From: Sulfuricella sp.
GTDB lineage: Bacteria > Pseudomonadota > Gammaproteobacteria > Burkholderiales > Sulfuricellaceae
Length of the DNA stretch: 9,836 nucleotides
Direction of reading: 5' to 3'
Assembly: GCA_019911785.1 (NCBI GenBank)
Contig: JAIOJM010000367.1
Location: forward strand, 1-9,836
The notes beneath the pieces are model-generated. The model was given only the letters and a program-made list of their open reading frames with translations. It was not told where the DNA came from and searched no databases. Position 1 is the stretch's first letter. Each line of letters begins with the position of its first letter. This document shows, in pieces, positions 1 to 5,870 of this stretch. A program made the position numbers and the translations under genes.

Positions 1-13
1 TTATTGCCGCGTA

Positions 14-2167
14 TTATAGCCAGGTTTTTACCCCATCGGCACCGCCAATGTGTCCGCCCTTCATCAGACGGCATTGCGCATTGGGATCGACTTCGAGCAC
101 TTCGGCGTAAATTGAATCCAGCGCCTTGTCCTCGTCGGGGAAAATATTTTCCTGGCCGATGTAATCGATCAGGCCCGAATGGCGCATGACGTCGATCACC
201 TGTTTCTTCAGGCCGCTGAAGATCACCCGGATGCCATTGGAACGCAGCCTTTCCACCACGTGGTGGATGACCTCGTCACCCGAAGCATCGAGCTGATTGA
301 TGCCATCCGACACGATCAGGAGGTGCTTGGCACAGGGGCTGTTGGATACCGCCTCCAGGATGGTGTCCTCGAAATAGGGCACGTTGGCAAAATACAGCGA
401 ACCATCGTAGCGGATGGCGATGATGTATTCGCTGACCGGCAGGTTGTGCACTTTGGCGTCGCGCAGGGTGCCGTCGTGATAGCGGCCGAGGATGGCGACG
501 CGCGGCGACATGGTGCGGTAAAGATAGAGGATGATGGCCAGGCCGGCGCCGACCATGATGCCGTTGTCGAGATGGGGCGCGAAAGCCAGGGTGGCGACAA
601 AAGTCACGACCGAGGCGATGCCGTCATGCTTGTGGGTGTGCCAGGCATGCTTGATTGCCTTGAAATTGATCAGGCCGATCACCGCCATCATGATCACCGC
701 GGCTAAAACCGCCTGGGGCAGGTGATACAGCAGCGGGGTGAGGAACAGCAGGGTGACCAGCACGATCAGGCCGGCGAACACAGAAGACATACCGGTTCTG
801 GCGCCGGCATTGAGGTTTACTGCGGAGCGCGAGAACGAACCGCTGGCCGGGAAAGCCTGACTGAAGCTGCCGACGATGTTGGCGATGCCCTGGCCGATCA
901 GTTCCTGGTTCGGGTCGATGCGGTCCTTGGTTTTGGCCGCCATCGCCTTGGCGATGGAGATGGCCTCCATGAAACCTACCAGGGAAATCACCAGCGCCCC
1001 GGAAAACAGCGTTGCCATCATGTCCCAGCTGAACTTGGGCAGGTCGAATTGGGGCAGGCCGGCGGGGATGGAACCCACCACCTCTCCGCCGCCGACCAGC
1101 TTGAGCTCGCCCTTGCTCACTTTCTTGATGCGCCAGCGGTAGCCGTCGGACTTCTCGCTCTGAGGCACCTGGCCAGCCAGGTAAAGCCTGGCAGGTTGTG
1201 TATCGGTTGCTGGAACTTGCTCGAAGATGAACTTGCGCATGGAGCGGGCGAGCTTGCGGTTTTCGCCTTCCGTATCCTTGAGCTCCAGCTTGAGCAGCTC
1301 GATCTCGTATTTGAGTGCTGCCGTGCGCTGCGAACCGCCTTCATGGGCTTTCTGATGCTGCTTGAGCTCGGCCGATTTGGCGCTGAGCTTGCCGTTCAGT
1401 TCGTCGATCTTGATTTCGGCCTGAGAAAAATCATTGGCGAGGGTCTTGACCTCGGCATCCATGATTTCCTCGATCTTGCCTTTGCTGTTGTGCTCGAAGC
1501 CGATCGACCAGCTGACGATGGTGGTGAGGGCGACGGCAATTAACACGCCGGGCATCTTGGGGGCGAATTTTTTCAGCCCCCACATGATGGCGAAGGCCGA
1601 GATGCCCATCAGCAGGGTCGGAATATGCGTTTCGCCGACCTGTTGCAGCACGCCCCAGATATCCTGAATGAAATGCTCGCTGCGCCCCATTGAAACGCCG
1701 AACAGCTTGTTGAGCTGAGACAGGCCGATGATGATGGCGGCGGCATTGGTGAAGCCGACGATGACCGGGTGGGAAAGAAAATTCACCACCACCCCGAGCT
1801 TGAACACGCCCAGGGAGAGCTGGATGATGCCGACCATCAGCGCCATCAGGATCGCCAGCGCGATGAACTGGCTGGAGCCGGAGGCGGCCAGCGGAGCAAG
1901 GGCGGATGCTGTCAGCAGCGAGACCACCGCAACCGGGCCAGTGGCCAGTTGCGCGGACGAGCCCCACAGGGCGGCGATGATGCCGGGCAGGAAAGCGGCA
2001 TACAGGCCGTAGTAGGCAGGCAGGCCGGCGAGCTGGGCGTAGGCCATGGACTGGGGAATCAGCACCAAGGCAACGGTGATGCCGGCGATCAGGTCGGCCT
2101 TGACGTTGTTCGTGCGCAGAGGGAACCAGTTCAAGAAGGGCAGGAAGCGTTTCAATTGCATTTGCAT
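14..2167 (-). CDS. SulP-family anion transporter with STAS domain and long inter-repeat insertion (SulP 1)
   Basis: Predicted inner-membrane anion transporter (SLC26/SulP; family substrates include sulfate, bicarbonate and dicarboxylates, and the sequence does not tell which). It has 717 residues. The N-terminal membrane half (about 20-225) carries family signatures such as LIPQSMAYAQLAGLP (36-50) and TGPVAVVSLL (76-85). The second half (about 365-550) includes the GFMEAISIAKAMA block near 398-410. A C-terminal STAS domain (about 565-690) contains LDASG at 626-630, the position of the phosphorylatable serine in anti-sigma antagonists. Residues about 226-362 are extra compared with ordinary SulP proteins: a charged heptad-like helix, then a beta-looking stretch. 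Because of it, the protein is over 100 residues longer than SulP 2 (604). The start is the first of two close ATGs (MQMQ); the upstream GGGTAA is only a weak ribosome site. It runs divergently from the kinase operon and in the same direction as the small gene at 2434-2604. The family call is firm; the substrate is unknown. Confidence 0.95.
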   Translation of the reverse strand: MQMQLKRFLPFLNWFPLRTNNVKADLIAGITVALVLIPQSMAYAQLAGLPAYYGLYAAFLPGIIAALWGSSAQLATGPVAVVSLLTASALAPLAASGSSQFIALAILMALMVGIIQLSLGVFKLGVVVNFLSHPVIVGFTNAAAIIIGLSQLNKLFGVSMGRSEHFIQDIWGVLQQVGETHIPTLLMGISAFAIMWGLKKFAPKMPGVLIAVALTTIVSWSIGFEHNSKGKIEEIMDAEVKTLANDFSQAEIKIDELNGKLSAKSAELKQHQKAHEGGSQRTAALKYEIELLKLELKDTEGENRKLARSMRKFIFEQVPATDTQPARLYLAGQVPQSEKSDGYRWRIKKVSKGELKLVGGGEVVGSIPAGLPQFDLPKFSWDMMATLFSGALVISLVGFMEAISIAKAMAAKTKDRIDPNQELIGQGIANIVGSFSQAFPASGSFSRSAVNLNAGARTGMSSVFAGLIVLVTLLFLTPLLYHLPQAVLAAVIMMAVIGLINFKAIKHAWHTHKHDGIASVVTFVATLAFAPHLDNGIMVGAGLAIILYLYRTMSPRVAILGRYHDGTLRDAKVHNLPVSEYIIAIRYDGSLYFANVPYFEDTILEAVSNSPCAKHLLIVSDGINQLDASGDEVIHHVVERLRSNGIRVIFSGLKKQVIDVMRHSGLIDYIGQENIFPDEDKALDSIYAEVLEVDPNAQCRLMKGGHIGGADGVKTWL
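1094..1492 (-). other. Coding segment for the coiled-coil insertion in SulP 1
   Basis: This stretch encodes about residues 226-358 of SulP 1. It begins after the last hydrophobic segment of the first half (ending near SIGF, 221-224) and ends before the canonical VVGSIPAGLP block (363-372). Residues about 230-315 are rich in E, K, L, Q and A with hydrophobic residues at heptad-like spacing (for example IEEIMDAEVKTLANDF and LKYEIELLKLEL), typical of a coiled coil. Residues about 315-360 look beta-rich (RLYLAGQV, YRWRIKKV, ELKLVGG). In the 7+7 SulP fold this point is the TM7-TM8 loop, on the extracytoplasmic side, so the insert probably projects into the periplasm. Its placement is inferred from family topology. 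Confidence 0.75.
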
Positions 2168-2260
2168 TTATTTGTTACCCAAAAAACAGTTTGTCGTCAT
2201 CAAAAAAACAAAAAGATACCATGCGGAATCCTGAGCGCTTGCAGGAAGCTGCCCGTCCGC

Positions 2261-2271
2261 AGGTAATACCT
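2261..2271. promoter_or_regulatory. Short palindrome upstream of SulP 1 (possible operator)
   Basis: AGGTA-A-TACCT is a perfect 5+5 inverted repeat around one central base, about 95 bases upstream of the SulP 1 start. It could be a regulator site, but such short palindromes also occur by chance. No matching second copy was noticed in the window. Confidence 0.2.
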
Positions 2272-2316
2272 CACATCCGCTTGATTTGAGGAAGGTTTCG
2301 CGATTAGTAGCGAGTT

Positions 2317-2338
2317 TACCGGTCTGGCGTGGCCGGTA
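2317..2338. repeat. Inverted repeat TACCGG-N10-CCGGTA
   Basis: A perfect 6-bp stem with a 10-base loop in the non-coding stretch between the small gene and SulP 1. There is no T-run on either side, so it is not a convincing intrinsic terminator. It may be an operator or a transcript hairpin. Confidence 0.3.
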
Positions 2339-2353
2339 TTTGTTGCTGCATGT

Positions 2354-2375
2354 GTTCGGCTTTTTTGAGCCGAGC
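2354..2375 (-). terminator. Hairpin downstream of the small gene (weak terminator candidate)
   Basis: TCGGCT and AGCCGA form a perfect 6-bp stem around a T-rich loop. The stem extends to 8 bp if one G-T pair is allowed. It lies about 60 bases past the stop codon of the minus-strand gene at 2434-2604 and before SulP 1. Neither strand shows a T-tract after the stem, so it may attenuate or stabilise a transcript rather than terminate it. Confidence 0.3.
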
Positions 2376-2433
2376 CCGAACTGGGGCCGAATTTCAGTGG
2401 ATTATGGTAACAGGAATCTACAGAAACTTGGCC

Positions 2434-2604
2434 CTAAAATGCCGGAATTACAGGTTGCTGTGCTGTTGTCTCAGCACCTTTTTCCACTGCTGGTGTACAG
2501 GGATTATCCCGAAGTATCTGTTTGACTGCGTCCAGATCACCCGTTTCGGCAAAGGGCATGGCGGCGAACAGATTTTTTAGTTGGTTGATTATTATATTTT
2601 GCAT
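2434..2604 (-). CDS. Small sigma-54-controlled protein, 56 residues, function unknown
   Basis: I do not recognise the family. Reading starts at the ATG at 2602-2604, preceded by GGAGG nine bases upstream, the best possible Shine-Dalgarno core. The longer in-frame extension to 2706 has no such site and would begin upstream of the predicted promoter, so the short start is preferred. The protein begins MQNIIINQLKNLFAAMPFAE, an amphipathic-looking helix. A second likely helix follows (TGDLDAVKQILRDN, 21-34), then one cysteine (Cys36) and a Pro/Thr/Gln-rich, probably disordered tail ending VIPAF. There is no signal peptide or clear membrane segment. A near-consensus sigma-54 promoter lies 41 bases upstream of the ATG on the same strand, and a sigma-54 activator gene is encoded nearby in the divergent operon. 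A peptide partner or effector of the two-component system is a guess. That the gene is real is fairly likely; its function is open. Confidence 0.7.
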   Translation of the reverse strand: MQNIIINQLKNLFAAMPFAETGDLDAVKQILRDNPCTPAVEKGAETTAQQPVIPAF

Positions 2605-2613
2605 GGTTCGGTT

Positions 2614-2618
2614 CCTCC
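2614..2618 (-). promoter_or_regulatory. Ribosome binding site of the small gene
   Basis: The plus strand reads CCTCC, so the minus-strand transcript carries GGAGG, nine bases before the ATG at 2602-2604. This site decides the start codon of the small gene and is the main evidence that it is translated. Confidence 0.75.
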
Positions 2619-2655
2619 GGTTCGGCAAAGATTGTCGCTTTTCATGGTTTAACAA

Positions 2656-2671
2656 AGCATTATCCGTGCCA
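2656..2671 (-). promoter_or_regulatory. Sigma-54 (RpoN) -24/-12 promoter of the small gene
   Basis: On the minus strand the sequence is TGGCACGGATAATGCT. Against the consensus TGGCACG-N4-TTGCW it differs at one defined position (A for the first T of the -12 element). The invariant GG and GC are ten bases apart, as required. The -12 C corresponds to position 2657, which predicts transcription starting near 2645 and a leader of about 41 bases ending in a strong ribosome site. Such promoters need an NtrC-type activator; one is encoded at 4423-5796. Confidence 0.75.
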
Positions 2672-2719
2672 TGCCTTTTGTTTCGTTGTAACGGGCTGTT
2701 TCGCATTGTTTTGATGGGT

Positions 2720-2727
2720 GTTGCAAA
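2720..2727. promoter_or_regulatory. GTTGCAAA half-site of the putative activator operator
   Basis: GTTGCAAA here is repeated exactly 31 bases downstream at 2751-2758, about three helical turns away. Only the left arm of the GTTGC-N5-GCAAC dyad is present. It could be a weak or accessory activator site; as a half-site it is only suggestive. Confidence 0.3.
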
Positions 2728-2750
2728 GACTGTTCAAAGATGATGGATTT

Positions 2751-2765
2751 GTTGCAAATGGCAAT
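2751..2765. promoter_or_regulatory. Putative activator-binding dyad 1 (GTTGC-N5-GCAAT)
   Basis: This is an inverted repeat with one arm mismatch, centred at 2758, about 113 bases upstream of the predicted start of the small-gene transcript. Sigma-54 activators usually bind 80-200 bases upstream as dyads, so the position fits. The same bases also form ATTTG-TTG-CAAAT (2747-2759), an alternative palindrome. That the adjacent NtrC-type regulator binds here is inference. Confidence 0.45.
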
Positions 2766-2859
2766 GTGTGGCGGCTTGGGTGGCAGGGTGTGCGGAGAAA
2801 TCTCTAGTCAATCAACGATCTGGCGGTTGTGCGCGGGTGTTGCGCCATTGCCTGATGAT

Positions 2860-2874
2860 GTTGCGTAATGCAAC
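2860..2874. promoter_or_regulatory. Putative activator-binding dyad 2 (GTTGC-GTAAT-GCAAC)
   Basis: This is a perfect 5+5 inverted repeat with the same arms and N5 spacing as dyad 1, centred 109 bases further upstream of the small gene and just before the kinase start at 2888. It could serve as a distal enhancer for the small gene and also autoregulate the kinase-regulator operon by lying near its translation start. It supports the view that the region before 2888 is regulatory rather than coding. Confidence 0.5.
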
Positions 2875-2887
2875 TGATGGCGGTAAT

Positions 2888-4402
2888 ATGGCGGCTATGA
2901 AGCACCAATCCTCGCTGCGGCAGAAAATCACGCTGGGCTACCTGGGCTATTACGCCTTGGCCTTGCTGATTATCGCGCTTTCCCTGTTCACCTATTTCGA
3001 ACTGCGCCTGATCGAGCAGAAGATCAGGGTGGGAGAGCGCATTGCCGAGCTGTTCGATGCGACCCTGGAAATCCGGCGCTTCGAGAAAAACTACTTTCTC
3101 TACCGGCAGGCCGCCGATTTTCAAGAGGTAAGCCGCTACGCCACCAAGGTGGATGAATTGCTGGAGAGTAGCGTTGCGGATTTTTCCGGGCTCGCCCTGG
3201 AGCCGCAAATTCTGAAGGTGAAGAACGAGGTGCGGGCTTACCGAGCGTTGATGGGGGAATACGTCAAGGCCGGTGCTGCTGAAACGCGCCAGACCGAGCG
3301 CCTGGAAGCGCAGATCAGGAAGGTCGGCAAGGATATCGTGGCGATCACCGAAGGCATGGCGGGGGCTGAACGGCGCCTGATTCGCGCCACGCTGGACCGG
3401 TTTCGCGCCACGCTGCTGATTTCCATTGCTTTGCTTTCCCTGTCGATGATTGTTATTGGCTGGCTGTTGTCGCGCATGGTGGTGCGCCCCTTGAGGCACA
3501 TGGACCGCTGCGTCGAGGCAGTTTCGAGCGGCAGGCTGGACCGGATTTCCGTGCCTTCGGAAGACAGCGAAATCATTTCGATCACCCAGGCTTTCAATCA
3601 TATGATCGGCGAGCTCGAGCTGCGCCAGAAAAGGTTGCTGCGCTCGGAAAAGCTGGCCTCGCTCGGCACCATGCTGGCGGGCGTGGCGCATGAGCTGAAC
3701 AACCCGCTGTCGAATATTTCCCTGTCCTGCCAGATACTGCTGGAGGAGGTCGGCGAGTGCGACCCGGAACAGGGCAGGGAACTGCTGGAGCAGATCGACG
3801 AGCAGACCGAGCGGGCGCGGAAGATCGTGCGGGCATTGCTGGATTTCGCACGGGACAAGCCGGTCAAGCGGGAAAAGGTGCGGCTTGCGGCCTTGTTCGA
3901 CGAGGTCTTGCTGTTTCTCAAGGGCGAAACGCCGCCGGGCGTCAGCATCGTGGCCGAAATTCCCGCCGAAATCGTGCTGCAGGCGGATCGGCGCAGGCTG
4001 GAGCAGGCGTTCCTGAACTTGATCAAGAATGCGCTGGAGGCGACCGGTGATTCAGGCGAGATTCGCATCAGGGCGGCCAAGCATCGTCTGACCAAAGAGA
4101 GCTTCGTGGCCGGGCAAGGGCACGACACCCGCTTCCTCGGCAAGTGTTATCCGGGGGCGGAAGCAATCGACATTGAAATTCGCGACAGCGGCCCGGGCAT
4201 TCCGGCCGAAGTTCTGCCGCGCATCTTCGACCCTTTTTTCACCACCAAGGACGTGGGGCGGGGAATGGGGCTCGGCCTGTTCATCGTCTATGAAATCGTC
4301 GAGGAGTACAACGGCTGCATTTCAGTGGATAGCGAACCGGGGCGCGGCACGGCATTCCATATAAGGCTGCCGCTTGGGCCCGCGGACGGGACGCAGCAAT
4401 AA
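2888..4402 (+). CDS. Membrane sensor histidine kinase (HAMP, HisKA, HATPase_c)
   Basis: Inner-membrane sensor kinase, 504 residues from the ATG at 2888. Order: TM1 (about 17-36); a helical periplasmic sensor (about 37-173) containing IRRFEKNYFLYR (62-73), which resembles the conserved motif of helical-bundle (HBM-type) sensors; TM2 (about 174-194); HAMP (about 195-245); the H-box GVAHELNNPLSN with the phospho-accepting His268; an N-box LNLIKNALEA (376-385); a G1 box DSGPGIP (433-439); and a G2 box GMGLGLFI (459-466). All kinase elements are intact. Start choice is uncertain. A GTG at 2768 gives 40 more residues, but these look non-coding and cover the dyad at 2860-2874; the ATG at 2897 is also possible, and no start has a good ribosome site. 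The NtrC-type regulator follows after 20 bases, so the two are surely an operon and a cognate pair. The signal is unknown. Confidence 0.93.
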   Translation: MAAMKHQSSLRQKITLGYLGYYALALLIIALSLFTYFELRLIEQKIRVGERIAELFDATLEIRRFEKNYFLYRQAADFQEVSRYATKVDELLESSVADFSGLALEPQILKVKNEVRAYRALMGEYVKAGAAETRQTERLEAQIRKVGKDIVAITEGMAGAERRLIRATLDRFRATLLISIALLSLSMIVIGWLLSRMVVRPLRHMDRCVEAVSSGRLDRISVPSEDSEIISITQAFNHMIGELELRQKRLLRSEKLASLGTMLAGVAHELNNPLSNISLSCQILLEEVGECDPEQGRELLEQIDEQTERARKIVRALLDFARDKPVKREKVRLAALFDEVLLFLKGETPPGVSIVAEIPAEIVLQADRRRLEQAFLNLIKNALEATGDSGEIRIRAAKHRLTKESFVAGQGHDTRFLGKCYPGAEAIDIEIRDSGPGIPAEVLPRIFDPFFTTKDVGRGMGLGLFIVYEIVEEYNGCISVDSEPGRGTAFHIRLPLGPADGTQQ

Positions 4403-4422
4403 GATTGTCGAGAGAATGGAGC

Positions 4423-5796
4423 ATGATGCAAAACCAGGGAAAATTGCTGATCGTCGAAGACGAGAAGGTCGCGCTGAAAAATCTTGTCCACGTCCTGAAA
4501 AAGGATGGCTATGACGTAACCGGCGCCCAGAGCGGCACGGCAGCTCTGGCATTGATCGAGGGGCAGTCGTTCGATGTGGTGCTGACCGACCTCAAGATGG
4601 AAAAAGTGGACGGCATGCAGGTACTGAAGAAGTGCCGCGAGCGCAACCAGGAAACCGAGGTGATCGTGATTACCGGTTACGCGACGGCGGAGTCAGCGGT
4701 GGAAGCCATGAAGCGGGGTGCGTTCTATTACATCGCTAAGCCGTTTCGTCTTGAGGAGGTGCGTCAGGTGGTCGGCGAGGCGCTGGAGAAGATCCGCCTG
4801 AAGCGCGAGAACCGCCAACTGCGCGAGCAGATCGAGAGCTACGAGGGCAGGGTCAAGATCATCACCCAGGACCCGGCCATGCTGAGGCTGCTGGAAATGG
4901 CCAGGCAGGTGGCGCCGACCGACTGCAACGTGCTGATTACCGGTGAGTCCGGCACCGGCAAGGAGCTGTTCGCGCGCTATCTTCATTACAACAGCACGCG
5001 GGCGGATGGCCCATTTCTGGCGGTGAACTGCGGCGCGTTCAGCGAGCAGTTGCTGTCGAACGAGCTGTTCGGCCACGAAAAGGGTGCATTCACCGGCGCG
5101 CTGACACTGAAGAAAGGGCTGATCGAATCGGCGGAGGGCGGTACGCTGTTCCTCGATGAGATTACCGAAATGTCGTCGGCGATGCAGGTCAAGCTCTTGC
5201 GGGTGATCCAGGAGCGCGAGGTGCTGCGCCTGGGCGGCACCTCGCCGGTGAAGGCTGACGCTCGCTACATCGCCGCCACCAACCGGGACATGCAGGAGGT
5301 GACCAAGGACGGCACGTTCCGGCAGGACTTGTTTTTCCGCCTCAATGTGGTGAATCTGCATATCCCGCCCCTGTGCGAACGCAGCGGCGACGTGGCGCTG
5401 CTCAGTTACTTCTTCCTGAAAAAATTCGCGGTCCTGATGAAAAAGGAGGTCACCGAAATTTCGCCGGAAGCGATGGCTATACTGGAAAGCCACGACTTTC
5501 CCGGCAATGTGCGCGAGCTGGAAAACATCATCGAGCGCGGGGTGGCGATCAATACCGGCCACATCATCGAAGCGGCGCACCTGCCCGACAATTTGCGGGA
5601 ATTGAGCGTGCGCGCATTCAGGAAAAAGGAGGGGCGCATTTCTTCCCTGGAGGAGCAGGAGAGGGCCTATATCCGCTGGGTGCTCAACGAAGTCGGCGGG
5701 AACCAGACGCTCGCCGCTCAGATGCTCGGCATCAACCGCGTATCGCTGTGGCGCAAGCTGAAAGCCTATGAAATCGACGAGGGAAACGCTGCTTGA
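4423..5796 (+). CDS. NtrC-family sigma-54-dependent response regulator
   Basis: Cytoplasmic transcription activator, 457 residues from the ATG at 4423. The receiver domain (about 7-120) has the acidic pocket VEDE (11-14), phospho-acceptor Asp56 in VVLTDLKM, Thr84 and Lys106 (IAKPF). The central AAA+ domain (about 145-385) has Walker A GESGTGKE (174-181), the sigma-54-contacting GAFTGA (221-226) and Walker B TLFLDEI (241-247). The C-terminal Fis-type helix-turn-helix is at about 420-450 (NQTLAAQMLGINRVSLWRKL). All motifs are intact, so it should activate RpoN promoters when phosphorylated by the kinase encoded 20 bases upstream. A TTG at 4405 or the ATG at 4426 are other starts; GAGAGA at 4410-4415 sits seven bases before 4423. 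The most likely target in view is the sigma-54 promoter at 2656-2671. The family call is secure; the paralogue name is not. Confidence 0.95.
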   Translation: MMQNQGKLLIVEDEKVALKNLVHVLKKDGYDVTGAQSGTAALALIEGQSFDVVLTDLKMEKVDGMQVLKKCRERNQETEVIVITGYATAESAVEAMKRGAFYYIAKPFRLEEVRQVVGEALEKIRLKRENRQLREQIESYEGRVKIITQDPAMLRLLEMARQVAPTDCNVLITGESGTGKELFARYLHYNSTRADGPFLAVNCGAFSEQLLSNELFGHEKGAFTGALTLKKGLIESAEGGTLFLDEITEMSSAMQVKLLRVIQEREVLRLGGTSPVKADARYIAATNRDMQEVTKDGTFRQDLFFRLNVVNLHIPPLCERSGDVALLSYFFLKKFAVLMKKEVTEISPEAMAILESHDFPGNVRELENIIERGVAINTGHIIEAAHLPDNLRELSVRAFRKKEGRISSLEEQERAYIRWVLNEVGGNQTLAAQMLGINRVSLWRKLKAYEIDEGNAA

Positions 5797-5844
5797 TGGC
5801 AGGGTGTGAATTCTGTAGAATATGATGCAAATTAGAACGTGACT

Positions 5845-5859
5845 GTTTAATATTGCAAC
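5845..5859. promoter_or_regulatory. Degenerate copy of the activator dyad before SulP 2
   Basis: GTTTA-N5-GCAAC matches eight of ten arm bases of the GTTGC-N5-GCAAC dyad found in the 2751-2874 region, and lies just before the SulP 2 start. No acceptable sigma-54 promoter was found between 5797 and 5870, so a functional role is doubtful. Confidence 0.15.
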
Positions 5860-5870
5860 AGATAGGATGT

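Noticed and set aside
722..1543. Plus-strand open frame of 273 codons opposite SulP 1
   Set aside because: It is the antisense shadow of the SulP 1 coding frame, with no ribosome site and no recognisable domain.
2241..2255. Possible second sigma-54 promoter upstream of SulP 1 (minus strand CGGGCAGCTTCCTGC)
   Set aside because: GG and GC have the right spacing, but most other consensus bases mismatch; far weaker than the site at 2656-2671.
2286..2743. Three short overlapping plus-strand frames in the intergenic region
   Set aside because: They have no ribosome sites, overlap each other and run antisense to the small gene, which has much better start signals.
2781..5808. TGGCAGGGTGTG occurs exactly at 2781-2792 and 5797-5808, upstream of the kinase and of SulP 2
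   Set aside because: A 12-base repeat is expected by chance in a window of this size, and it fits neither sigma-54 spacing nor a dyad.
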